DNA of 64,000 bases from Selenomonas sp. AB3002 (GTDB lineage Bacteria; Bacillota; Negativicutes; Selenomonadales; Selenomonadaceae), in NCBI RefSeq assembly GCF_000702545.1, contig NZ_JNIO01000002.1, positions 310,001-374,000 on the forward strand. Reading direction: 5' to 3'. The translations under genes and the position numbers were made by a program. The notes under the pieces were generated by a model, which worked only from the letters and a program-made list of their open reading frames with translations, was not told where the DNA came from and did not search any database. This document shows, piece by piece, positions 42,922-51,242 of this stretch; positions within the stretch are counted from its first letter, which is position 1, and each line of letters starts with the position of its first letter.

Positions 42922-44066
42922 GCCGATTGCCTCTTTAAGTAGTTTATCAGTTCAAAGAAACTTTCTCTTTGCATTTTACCCAGCCCCAGTTCCTCAGCTC
43001 TCCTGCACTCAATTACACTATCCTTCTGCGATACAATCAACCAGCTTTTAACAGGTATCTGATTGATTATATAAGGATGATGACTTGTCAGCATGAACTG
43101 AACATTTTTCTCTATGGATTGCTGTCTTATACGCTCCACTACTTCATCCAGGCAGTTCACCCCTAGACTATTCTCTAATTCATCAAACATTATCAACGCG
43201 TTAGACTCACAGAAATGTATACAGGACAAAACATATATCGTACGCATTATCCCGCTGGAAATGTCCGGCTGTAAAATCAAGTTTCCATTCTGCCTTATGC
43301 TTAAATAATATTTGCCATCATCGCTTGCAATCTGATTGATATGCACTTCTTCTATCTCAGGAAATATTTCCTGCAGGTCTTCTAAAAAATCATCATATCT
43401 ATCTGGAAGTGTATTCTTTACAATATAAATCAGCAAAGATATAGGGAATTTATTCTGTACCGCGTAGTGCCATCTTATAGGTCTTTCATTTTTCCTGGCA
43501 TCTTGAATTATTTTCTTGATTTGCTCCAACAATTCAGTGGACACAGGATTAAAGGCAACATTTTGATTATATAAAGTCATAGCTCCCCTCATATCATCAA
43601 CAATAGCATTGAAAGGCACATTCTCTCGAAATATATAGATTGCACTTTGTAATTTAGGTACTTGAGGCAAATTTTCGTAACCATCTATATTGATTCTGTT
43701 ATCCTGCCGCTTTATAATGTCTTTTTTTCCTTGCAATTCATGCAACACTTCATAACAAATGGGACAAGCAGAAGAATCCTCTGCAGCAAACACATTTTCT
43801 TCCTTTGTCCTAAGTTCCCACAGATATTCCTTTAGTTTCTTACCACCAGACAGCCTGTCTTCTATGCTGAAACTCATTCTTATACTGCAATGCTCTTTAA
43901 TGCTGTGCCCCATGGATATTGCCAGAATGAATTGAGAAATAACACGCAAAATGGTTGTTTTCCCTGCAGCAGATGCCCCTACCAGCATATTAAGCCTGTT
44001 AAAATTCACATGGCTTATCTTCTGCCCGCTGGTCCTGTTTTCGTATTCAATCCAATTTATATACAT
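42918..44066 (-). CDS. AAA ATPase of a two-gene ATPase/TOPRIM-like module
   Basis: 382 residues of the RecF/OLD-like group: Walker A GASAAGKTT, a CPIC pair in the coiled region (a single CxxC, possibly a zinc-hook-like motif), signature-like DISSGIMRTIYVLSC, Walker B NALIMFDELENSLG and the HHPYI switch. In phage-defence systems such ATPases sense infection and release a nuclease; the downstream TOPRIM-like protein would be that effector here. GGAGC precedes the ATG. It is AT-rich and the first gene of the insert's operon. Confidence 0.8.
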   Translation of the reverse strand: MYINWIEYENRTSGQKISHVNFNRLNMLVGASAAGKTTILRVISQFILAISMGHSIKEHCSIRMSFSIEDRLSGGKKLKEYLWELRTKEENVFAAEDSSACPICYEVLHELQGKKDIIKRQDNRINIDGYENLPQVPKLQSAIYIFRENVPFNAIVDDMRGAMTLYNQNVAFNPVSTELLEQIKKIIQDARKNERPIRWHYAVQNKFPISLLIYIVKNTLPDRYDDFLEDLQEIFPEIEEVHINQIASDDGKYYLSIRQNGNLILQPDISSGIMRTIYVLSCIHFCESNALIMFDELENSLGVNCLDEVVERIRQQSIEKNVQFMLTSHHPYIINQIPVKSWLIVSQKDSVIECRRAEELGLGKMQRESFFELINYLKRQSA

Positions 44067-44149
44067 AACCTGCTCCTTATGTCCATGAACCGCACATTTT
44101 GCAAAATTGTCTTAATTTATTTTACCACTTTCGTTATTTCCGCACAAGA

Positions 44150-44182
44150 AAAAGGCGCCAGCCCCAAAGGAGCTTGCGCCTT
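44150..44182 (-). terminator. Terminator after the GGGtGRT gene
   Basis: AAGGCGCAAGCTCC-TTT-GGGGCTGGCGCCTT followed by TTTC on the minus strand. Confidence 0.85.
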
Positions 44183-44203
44183 CTATTTTGCCTAAAAGCT
44201 ATT

Positions 44204-44752
44204 CTTACTTGCTCATAGCTTCCTGCACAGCCACAGCCACGGCCACGGTCATGCCGACCATGGGGTTGTTGCCTGCGCCGATGAGGCCCATCATGTCAAC
44301 ATGAGCCGGCACGGAGGAGGAACCTGCGAACTGGGCATCGCCATGCATACGGCCCATGGTGTCGGTCATGCCGTAAGAAGCAGGGCCGGCAGCCATGTTG
44401 TCCGGATGGAGGGTACGGCCAGTGCCGCCGCCGGAAGCAACGGAGAAGTACTTCTTGCCATTCTCGATGCAATCCTTCTTGTAGCAGCCAGCCACAGGAT
44501 GCTGGAAGCGGGTGGGGTTGGTGGAGTTGCCGGTGATGGAGATGTCAACGTTCTCCAGCTTCATGATGGCAACGCCTTCCTGTACGGACTCAGCGCCGTA
44601 GCAGCGAACCTTGGCACGGAGGCCGTCGCTGTAAGCCACTTCCTTCACGATGTTGACCTTGTCAGCCTTGAAGTCATACTCGGTCTCCACGAAGGTGAAG
44701 CCGTTGATGCGGCTGATGATCTGGGCAGCATCCTTGCCCAGGCCGTTCAGGA
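44204..44752. repeat. 549-bp direct repeat, right copy
   Basis: This is the native 3' part of the GGGtGRT gene and its end; the left copy is at 39704-40252 in the same orientation. Confidence 0.92.
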
Positions 44753-45206
44753 TGACGCGCAGGGGGTTCTTGCGAACCTTGTTGGCGGTCTGAGCGATAC
44801 CGATAGCGCCCTCTGCAGCTGCGAAGGACTCATGGCCAGCCAGGAATGCGAAGCAGCCAGCTTCCTCGGAGAGGAGCATAGCGCCCAGGTTGCCGTGGCC
44901 GAGACCAACCTTGCGGTGGTCAGCAACAGAGCCCGGCACGCAGAAAGCCTGGAGGCCTTCGCCGATAGCCTTGGCAGCGTCAGCAGCAGCCTTGCAGCCC
45001 TTCTTGATAGCGATAGCAGCGCCGAGGGTGTAAGCCCACTTAGCGTTCTCGAAAGCGATAGGCTGGAGGCTCTCTACGATCTTGTAGGGGTCAACGCCCT
45101 TCTCGTCGCAGATCTTCTTGGCTTCGTCCAGATCCTTGATCTCATATTTCTTGCAAACCTCATTGATGGTGTCAATGCGGCGCTCATAGCCTTCAAATGT
45201 TGCCAT
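44205..45206 (-). CDS. GGGtGRT protein
   Basis: This conserved family of anaerobes is named after its motif, seen here as SGGGTGRTLHPDN. The 333 residues are intact. The biochemical role is not established; it is almost always next to an Fe-S scaffold-like gene, as here, which suggests a metal-cluster or redox role. Gly/Ala-rich C-terminus (MGLIGAGNNPMVGMTVAVAVAVQEAMSK). The ATG at 45206 is preferred because AGGAGG is about ten bases upstream; an ATG three codons earlier is too close. Confidence 0.88.
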   Translation of the reverse strand: MATFEGYERRIDTINEVCKKYEIKDLDEAKKICDEKGVDPYKIVESLQPIAFENAKWAYTLGAAIAIKKGCKAAADAAKAIGEGLQAFCVPGSVADHRKVGLGHGNLGAMLLSEEAGCFAFLAGHESFAAAEGAIGIAQTANKVRKNPLRVILNGLGKDAAQIISRINGFTFVETEYDFKADKVNIVKEVAYSDGLRAKVRCYGAESVQEGVAIMKLENVDISITGNSTNPTRFQHPVAGCYKKDCIENGKKYFSVASGGGTGRTLHPDNMAAGPASYGMTDTMGRMHGDAQFAGSSSVPAHVDMMGLIGAGNNPMVGMTVAVAVAVQEAMSK

Positions 45207-45258
45207 TGTATTCATTCCTCCTGATTGCTTTTAACTCTTACAGGTATTGTCACGAAGT

Positions 45259-45420
45259 AGGAAACGCTGATTGAATGAAGTCGTTCAGATTGGTGCAGAT
45301 CGTTTGTCCTTCCCAAGGCGACAAACCGGAGGCATAGCGGTGCTATGTCGAGGATTTGTCAACGCAGGGAGGGCAGACAAGATGCGCCAAGATGGGCGGC
45401 TGAATTAATCAGTGTTTCCT
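45259..45420. repeat. 162-bp MITE-like palindromic element
   Basis: Terminal inverted repeats AGGAAACGCTGATT and AATCAGTGTTTCCT (one mismatch in 14). Inside are further dyads such as GCATAGCGGTGCTATG. No coding capacity. It fills the space between the GGGtGRT gene and the scaffold gene, and its right end touches the scaffold stop codon. Confidence 0.75.
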
Positions 45421-46115
45421 CAGTCTTCGCGCGGGTCGATGGTCTTCACAGCGTCAGCGAAACGGCCCTTGGTGCTGGTGTTGGCCTTGATGGCCTCGTT
45501 AGCATCCTGACCCTTGCGGACAGCTTCCATAACCTTGCCAACCTGAACGATCTCGTAGCCGATGATGCGGCCTTCGTTGTCGAGACCGAGCTTCGTGACA
45601 TAGCCCTCAGCCAGCTCCAGGTAACGGGGACCCTTCTTGAGGGTGCTGTAGAGAGTACCAACCTGGCTGCGGAGGCCCTTGCCCAGGTCATCGAGACCTG
45701 CGCCAACCGGCAGACCGTCATCGGAGAAAGCAGTCTGGGTACGGCCATAAGCAATCTGGAGGAACAGCTCACGCATAGCGGTGTTGATGGCATCGCACAC
45801 CAGGTCAGTGTTCAGAGCCTCGAGGACGGTGAGGCCGGGCAGGATCTCTGCTGCCATAGCAGCGGAGTGAGTCATGCCGGAGCAGCCGATGGTCTCAACG
45901 AGAGCTTCCTGGATGATGCCGTCCTTGACATTCAGGGTCAGCTTGCAGGCACCCTGCTGAGGTGCGCACCAGCCCACACCATGGGTGAGGCCGCTAATGT
46001 CCTGCACGTTCTTGGACTTAACCCACTTGCCCTCCTCAGGAATCGGAGCGGCGCCGTGGTGCACTTCCTGTGCCACACATGCCATGTTTTCCACTTTTTG
46101 TGAATAAGCAATCAT
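45420..46115 (-). CDS. NifU-like iron-sulfur cluster scaffold protein, GGGtGRT-associated
   Basis: 231 residues with an IscU/NifU-N-like core. Candidate cluster ligands are the Cys in GVGWCAPQQGACKL and TIGCSGMTH. The C-terminal third is specific to the GGGtGRT-linked family. GAGAGG precedes the ATG. It is probably co-transcribed with the GGGtGRT gene downstream, although the MITE-like element lies between. The role in cluster assembly is inferred from the fold. Confidence 0.85.
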   Translation of the reverse strand: MIAYSQKVENMACVAQEVHHGAAPIPEEGKWVKSKNVQDISGLTHGVGWCAPQQGACKLTLNVKDGIIQEALVETIGCSGMTHSAAMAAEILPGLTVLEALNTDLVCDAINTAMRELFLQIAYGRTQTAFSDDGLPVGAGLDDLGKGLRSQVGTLYSTLKKGPRYLELAEGYVTKLGLDNEGRIIGYEIVQVGKVMEAVRKGQDANEAIKANTSTKGRFADAVKTIDPRED

Positions 46116-46167
46116 TGTTCGTTTCCTCTCTCTCTAAAATACACGTTTGCTGCTATTCAATGCTCCG

Positions 46168-46192
46168 CCCCTCCCGTCATACGGGAAGGGCA
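46168..46192 (-). other. Hairpin after gpmI
   Basis: GCCCCTCCCG and CGGGAAGGGC form a GC stem; there is no clear T run, so it may be a processing or stability hairpin rather than a terminator. Confidence 0.4.
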
Positions 46193-46212
46193 AAGCTCTT
46201 GAACTAAAGGAA

Positions 46213-47742
46213 TTAAAGCTCCACCAGGTTCTTGCCCGTCATTTCGGCGGGAATCTCCACCCCTGCCAGGGTAAGGAGAGTGGGAGCGATGTCGCAGAGA
46301 GCGCCGTCCTGCACGGACTTCACCCGGTCAGAGACCACGATGAAGGGCACCGGATTGGTGGTGTGCTTGGTGAAGGGCTGGTCGTTCTCATAGTCCATCA
46401 TCTGGTCTGCGTTGCCGTGGTCGGCAGTGATGCAGACTTCGCCGCCCACCTCGCGGATAGCGTCCACGAAGCGGCCCACGCAGGTGTCCACGGTCTCCAC
46501 AGCCTTGATGACAGCCGGGAAGACGCCGGTGTGGCCCACCATGTCGCAGTTGGCATAGTTCAGGATGATGAAGTCGTACTTGCCGGACTTGATGGCCTCA
46601 ACCACCTTGTCCGTAACCTCAACAGCGCTCATCTCAGGCTTCAGGTCATAAGTAGCAACCTTCGGGGAGGGAACCAGGATGCGGTCCTCGCCCTGATAGG
46701 GCTCCTCCACGCCGCCGTTGAAGAAGAAAGTGACATGAGCGTACTTCTCCGTCTCGGCAATGCGCAGCTGGGTCATGCCCTTGTCCTGGATAATCTGGCC
46801 CAAAGTGTTGTCGATGGACTCCGGCGGGAAAGCCACCAGAGCGTTCATGCCATCCTCATACTGGGAGAAGGTGGCAAACGGAATCTTCAGATTCTCATCG
46901 CGCTCAAAGCCATCGAAGGTCTCATCCACGAAGGAGTGGGTGAGCTGGCGGGCGCGGTCGGGGCGGAAGTTGAAGAAGATGGCGCCGTCGCCGTTCTTCA
47001 TGCCCTGATAGCCTTTGACCACGAAGGGAACCACGAACTCGTCGTTCACATCGTTTGCATAGCTGGCCTTCAAGCCCTCTACAGCGCTGTCAGCGCTGAC
47101 ACCCTCGGCATGGGTAAGAGCCTCATAGGCCTTCACCACACGCTCCCAGCGGTTGTCGCGGTCCATGGCGTAGTAGCGGCCGCTGACAGTGGCAATCATG
47201 CCTGCACCGATTTCCTTGCACTTGGCTTCCAGCTCTTCCAGGAAAGGCTGTGCGCTCTGGGGCGGCACATCGCGGCCGTCCAGGAAAGCATGGACATAGA
47301 CTTCCTCAATGCCATTCTTCTTGGCCAGCTCCAGCAGGGCATAAAGATGATCCTGATGGCTGTGCACGCCGCCGGGAGAAACAAGGCCCATGAGATGCAG
47401 GGCGCCCTTCTTCTCCTTCACGCCGTTGACGATGGAGAGGAGAGCTTCATTCTTGAAGAAGTCGCCATTCCTGATGTCGCGGGTGATGCGGGTGAGCTGC
47501 TGGTAGATGATGCGGCCGGCGCCGATGTTGGTATGGCCAACCTCGGAGTTGCCCATCTGGCCGTCAGGCAGGCCCACGTACTCGCCGGAAGCCTGCAACT
47601 GGCTGGTCTTGTACTTCTCGAAAAGGCCGTCCAGCACAGGGGTCTTGGCTACCTGCACAGCGTTGTTGCTATCGCTCTTGTCGCCCAGGCCGCAACCATC
47701 CATGATGATGAGGGCCACAGGTGCATTTTTAAGTTTTGCCAT
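46213..47742 (-). CDS. gpmI: 2,3-Bisphosphoglycerate-independent phosphoglycerate mutase
   Basis: This Mn-dependent enzyme interconverts 3- and 2-phosphoglycerate. IIMDGCGLGD at the start holds the first metal ligand, the catalytic Ser is in MGNSEVGHTNIGAGRI, and later ligands occur in NYANCDMVGHTG and ITADHGNAD. 509 residues is the normal length. AAGCAAGG precedes the ATG. It is the last gene of the gap-pgk-tpiA-gpmI operon, 20 bases after tpiA; no enolase gene follows in the window. Confidence 0.97.
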   Translation of the reverse strand: MAKLKNAPVALIIMDGCGLGDKSDSNNAVQVAKTPVLDGLFEKYKTSQLQASGEYVGLPDGQMGNSEVGHTNIGAGRIIYQQLTRITRDIRNGDFFKNEALLSIVNGVKEKKGALHLMGLVSPGGVHSHQDHLYALLELAKKNGIEEVYVHAFLDGRDVPPQSAQPFLEELEAKCKEIGAGMIATVSGRYYAMDRDNRWERVVKAYEALTHAEGVSADSAVEGLKASYANDVNDEFVVPFVVKGYQGMKNGDGAIFFNFRPDRARQLTHSFVDETFDGFERDENLKIPFATFSQYEDGMNALVAFPPESIDNTLGQIIQDKGMTQLRIAETEKYAHVTFFFNGGVEEPYQGEDRILVPSPKVATYDLKPEMSAVEVTDKVVEAIKSGKYDFIILNYANCDMVGHTGVFPAVIKAVETVDTCVGRFVDAIREVGGEVCITADHGNADQMMDYENDQPFTKHTTNPVPFIVVSDRVKSVQDGALCDIAPTLLTLAGVEIPAEMTGKNLVEL

Positions 47743-47762
47743 TTTTTGCCTTGCTTTCTATC

Positions 47763-48512
47763 TTAGTAGTTGACAATCTCGGAGAAATCCTTGGACTTCA
47801 GGGAAGCGCCGCCTACGAGAGCACCGTCTACGTTGGGCTGCTGCATGAGGTCCTTGATGGTGGCAGGCTTCACGCTGCCGCCGTACTGGATGCGGATAGC
47901 ATCAGCTGCAGCCTGGTTGAACTTCTTGGCCACAGCCTCGCGGATAGCCTTGCAGACTTCCTCAGCCTGGTCAAAGGTAGCGGTCTTGCCAGTGCCGATA
48001 GCCCAGATAGGCTCATAAGCGATGACCAGCTTGCCAGCTTCCTCAGCAGTGAAGCCTTCGAGAGCAGCGTTGATCTGAGCTACCACATGGTCGATGTAGG
48101 TGCCAGCCTCGCGGATCTCCAGGGACTCGCCGCAGCAGATGATGGGAGTGATGCCTGCCTTGAAAGCAGCCAGAGCGCGCTTGTTGACACCCTCATCGGT
48201 CTCGCCGAAGTAGTCGCGGCGCTCGCTGTGGCCCAGGACGCAGTAGTCTACGCCGATTTCATTCAGCATACCGGTGGAGATTTCGCCGGTGAAAGCACCG
48301 CTCTTCTCCCAATGAACGTTCTGAGCGCCTACATGGATATTGGTGCCCTTGACAGCCTCAGCCACGGAAGCGAGAGCAGTAGCCGTGGGGCAAACCACTA
48401 CGTCAACCTTGGCATCCTTCACCAGGGGAGCCAGCTCTTTTACCAGCTGCACGCCCTCAGCGATGGTGTTGTTCATCTTCCAGTTGCCTGCAATAATCGG
48501 AGTTCTAGCCAT
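47763..48512 (-). CDS. tpiA: Triosephosphate isomerase
   Basis: It interconverts DHAP and glyceraldehyde 3-phosphate. GNWKMN (Lys), VLGHSERR (His) and the catalytic Glu in [14 protein letters not shown] are present, as is QYGGSVKP at the phosphate site. 249 residues, complete. GGGAGG precedes the ATG. It links the DHAP made by the Dha kinases in this window to lower glycolysis. A strong hairpin separates it from pgk. Confidence 0.98.
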   Translation of the reverse strand: MARTPIIAGNWKMNNTIAEGVQLVKELAPLVKDAKVDVVVCPTATALASVAEAVKGTNIHVGAQNVHWEKSGAFTGEISTGMLNEIGVDYCVLGHSERRDYFGETDEGVNKRALAAFKAGITPIICCGESLEIREAGTYIDHVVAQINAALEGFTAEEAGKLVIAYEPIWAIGTGKTATFDQAEEVCKAIREAVAKKFNQAAADAIRIQYGGSVKPATIKDLMQQPNVDGALVGGASLKSKDFSEIVNY

Positions 48513-48571
48513 TTGTAAAATCCTCCCTAAAATGTTTTATCGGTTTGGTGTTCCACCCAAATCACAACGCA

Positions 48572-48608
48572 ATTGTCCAGATTCTGCCCAAGGCAGAATC
48601 TGAACAAT
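48572..48608 (-). other. Intercistronic hairpin between pgk and tpiA
   Basis: ATTGTTCAGATTCTGCC and its complement form a stem of about 17 bp with a very short loop and no T run after it. It could be an RNA-processing or stabilising structure in the glycolytic message. Confidence 0.6.
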
Positions 48609-48628
48609 CAGCGCCTTATGAAGCCATC

Positions 48629-49822
48629 TTATTTGTCAGCGATAGCTGCCACGCCCGGCATCTCTTTGCCCTCGAGGTACTCGAGAGTTGCGCCGCCGCC
48701 AGTGGAAACGTGAGAAATCTTCTCGGTGAGGCCAGTCTTCTCCAGAGCTGCCACGGAGTCGCCGCCGCCTACGATGGAGATAGCGCCTTCCTCAGTAGCC
48801 TTGGCCACAGCCTCAGCCACAGCCAGGGTGCCCTTGGCGAAAGCGTCGAACTCGAACACGCCCATGGGGCCGTTCCAGATAACAGTCTTGGCGCCCTTCA
48901 GAGCCTCAACGTACTTCTCGGAAGTCTTCACACCGGAATCGAGTGCCTGCCAGTCATCGGGAACCTTGTCCACATCAACGGTCTGGGTGTTGGCATCTGC
49001 AGCGAACTTGTCAGCGATGACCAGGTCAACGGGCAGGATAACCTCAACGCCCTTGTCCTCAGCCTTCTTCAGCAGGTCGCGGGCCAAGTCATACTTGTCC
49101 GGCTCGCAGAGGGACTTGCCGATGGGCAGGCCCTTGGCTGCATCGAAGGTATGAGCCATGCCGCCGCCGATGATGATCTTGTCAACCTTCTCGATCATGT
49201 TGCTGATGACGCCGATCTTATCGGAAACCTTGGCACCGCCGATGATAGCCACGAAAGGATGCTGGGGAGCCTCAAGGGTCTTGCCGATGTAGTTGATCTC
49301 TTTCTCCATGAGGAAGCCGGCAACCACTTCCACATACTGGGCAATACCAGCGTTGGAAGCATGGCCGCGGTGGGAAACGCCGAAAGCGTCATCCACAGCC
49401 ACATCAGCCAGGGATGCCAGCTGCTTTGCGAACTCAGGATCGTTCTTCTTCTCAGCCTTGTGATAACGGAGGTTCTCCAGCAGCAGGACCTCGCCCGGCT
49501 TCAGGTCAGCAGCAGCCTTCTCAGCCTCGGGGCCAACGCAGTCAGCAGCCCACTTCACATCTTTGCCGAGGAGCTCGGAGAGATGCGCCACCAGATGCTT
49601 GGTGGAGAACTGAGGCTCGCGAGCCTCGGAAGGACGGCCGATATGGCAGGCCAGAATCACAGCAGCGCCGTTGTCCAGCAGGTAGTTGATGGTCGGCAGA
49701 GTGCGCACCATGCGAGTATCGTTGGTGATGTTCTGATTTTCATCGAAAGGAACGTTGTAGTCCACGCGGACAAACACTTTTTTGCCTTTGACGTCAATGT
49801 CTTTGATGGTTTTCTTATCCAT
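48629..49822 (-). CDS. pgk: Phosphoglycerate kinase
   Basis: It transfers phosphate from 1,3-bisphosphoglycerate to ADP. KKVFVRVDYNVPFDE, the Arg/His substrate block (HIGRPSEARE), VDDAFGVSHRGHAS, and the nucleotide site GGGDSVAALEKTGL are all present. 397 residues. The ATG at 49822 follows GGAGG by nine bases; a TTG five codons upstream overlaps the site. The transcript from gap must pass a terminator-like hairpin to reach this gene. Confidence 0.98.
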   Translation of the reverse strand: MDKKTIKDIDVKGKKVFVRVDYNVPFDENQNITNDTRMVRTLPTINYLLDNGAAVILACHIGRPSEAREPQFSTKHLVAHLSELLGKDVKWAADCVGPEAEKAAADLKPGEVLLLENLRYHKAEKKNDPEFAKQLASLADVAVDDAFGVSHRGHASNAGIAQYVEVVAGFLMEKEINYIGKTLEAPQHPFVAIIGGAKVSDKIGVISNMIEKVDKIIIGGGMAHTFDAAKGLPIGKSLCEPDKYDLARDLLKKAEDKGVEVILPVDLVIADKFAADANTQTVDVDKVPDDWQALDSGVKTSEKYVEALKGAKTVIWNGPMGVFEFDAFAKGTLAVAEAVAKATEEGAISIVGGGDSVAALEKTGLTEKISHVSTGGGATLEYLEGKEMPGVAAIADK

Positions 49823-49853
49823 ACAATGCGCCTCCAAATCGAAAATGTTACAT

Positions 49854-49895
49854 AAAAACTTGAGGCCCGGCCCAAGTTTTCTAGGCCGGACCTCA
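49854..49895 (-). terminator. Terminator-like hairpin between gap and pgk
   Basis: CTTGAGGTCCGGCC pairs with GGCCGGGCCTCAAG, followed by TTTTT on the minus strand. Being inside the operon it probably lowers pgk-tpiA-gpmI expression relative to gap. Confidence 0.75.
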
Positions 49896-49928
49896 AGAGA
49901 TCTTTTAGTATTCAGCTATGCCGTACGA

Positions 49929-50942
49929 TTAGCCGAGCTCAGCGAAGTACTTGATGGTGCGAACCATCTGGCTGGTGTAGCTGTTCTCGTTGTCGTACCA
50001 GGAAACAACCTGAACCTGAGTGTTGCCGCCAGCAGTGGGCAGAACCATGGTCTGGGTAGCATCGAACAGGGAGCCGAAACGCATGCCAACGATATCGCTG
50101 GACACGATCTCGTCAGTGTTGTAGCCGAAGGACTCGGTAGCCTGAGCCTTCATAGCCTCGTTGACCTGATCCTTGGTAACCTCGCCCTTCACAACAGCGG
50201 TGAGGATGGTGGTGGAGCCAGTCGGGGTCGGAACGCGCTGTGCAGCGCCGATGAGCTTGCCGTTGAGCTCGGGGATAACCAAGCCGATAGCCTTAGCAGC
50301 ACCCGTGCTGTTCGGAACGATGTTGCAAGCTGCAGCACGGCTGCGGCGCTTGTCACCCTTACGCTGCGGGCCATCGAGAGTCATCTGATCGCCAGTGTAA
50401 GCGTGGATGGTGCACATGATACCGGACTCGATGGGAGCCAGGTCGTTCAGAGCCTTAGCCATGGGAGCCAGGCAGTTGGTGGTGCAGGAAGCTGCGGAGA
50501 TAACCTTGTCCTCTGCCTTCAGAGTCTTGTGGTTAACGTTGTATACGATGGTCGGGAGGTCGTTGCCTGCAGGAGCAGAGATAACGACTTTCTTAGCGCC
50601 AGCTGCGAGATGAGCGGAAGCCTTCTCCTTGGAAGTGTAGAAACCAGTGCACTCGAGCACAACGTCTACATCATGCTTGCCCCAAGGAATGTCCTTAGCG
50701 TCCTTCTCAGCATAGATCTTGATCGTCTTGCCGTTCACAGTGATGCTGTCCTCGCCAGCCTCAACCTTGTCAGCGTACTTGTAGGTACCCTGAGTGGAAT
50801 CGTACTTGAGGAGGTGTGCGAGCATCTCCGGGCTGGTGAGGTCGTTGATTGCAACAACTTCATAACCCTCAGCGTCGAACATCTGACGGAAAGCGAGACG
50901 GCCGATACGACCAAAACCATTGATAGCAACTTTTACTGCCAT
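49929..50942 (-). CDS. gap: Glyceraldehyde-3-phosphate dehydrogenase (type I)
   Basis: It oxidises glyceraldehyde 3-phosphate with NAD+ and phosphate. [14 protein letters not shown] forms the dinucleotide fold; the catalytic Cys is in [12 protein letters not shown] with the partner His in [22 protein letters not shown] is at the C-terminus. 337 residues. AGGGGG precedes the ATG. First gene of the glycolytic operon, with a near-consensus promoter; no cggR regulator gene is upstream. Confidence 0.98.
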   Translation of the reverse strand: MAVKVAINGFGRIGRLAFRQMFDAEGYEVVAINDLTSPEMLAHLLKYDSTQGTYKYADKVEAGEDSITVNGKTIKIYAEKDAKDIPWGKHDVDVVLECTGFYTSKEKASAHLAAGAKKVVISAPAGNDLPTIVYNVNHKTLKAEDKVISAASCTTNCLAPMAKALNDLAPIESGIMCTIHAYTGDQMTLDGPQRKGDKRRSRAAACNIVPNSTGAAKAIGLVIPELNGKLIGAAQRVPTPTGSTTILTAVVKGEVTKDQVNEAMKAQATESFGYNTDEIVSSDIVGMRFGSLFDATQTMVLPTAGGNTQVQVVSWYDNENSYTSQMVRTIKYFAELG

Positions 50943-50993
50943 TTGAAAATTACCCCCTAAACATTTTTAAGAAGTTCAAACTCTTACCCTCAT

Positions 50994-51022
50994 AATATAC
51001 AATAACCACGGGCTAAAGTCAA
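50994..51022 (-). promoter_or_regulatory. Promoter of the gap operon
   Basis: TTGACT, 17 bases, TATATT on the minus strand, about 50 bases before gap. The rest of the 50943-51242 gap holds only the terminator at 51161 and AT-rich sequence. Confidence 0.75.
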
Positions 51023-51160
51023 TCATTTTATCATAAATCACAGCAATTATCTGATAGATTCTGCTTGCAAAGTCAGAATGTTCTTTTCCGGTATACAGAG
51101 GGCGACAATTCTGAATAAATCATGAAAAAACAAGGAAAAACAAGACACTTCCCCCAAGGC

Positions 51161-51192
51161 AAAAAAAAGAGAAGCAGAGTTGCCTGCTTCTC
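51161..51192 (-). terminator. Terminator after scfB
   Basis: GAGAAGCAG-GCAACT-CTGCTTCTC followed by eight T on the minus strand. Confidence 0.9.
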
Positions 51193-51242
51193 CTGAATTT
51201 TCCTTCATAAACCTTATTTATTGGAAAGAAAGCCCAACCTGC

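Noticed and set aside
46147-47766. 539-codon plus-strand frame opposite gpmI
   Set aside because: Shadow of gpmI; His/Leu/Ala-rich translation without family motifs or start signal.
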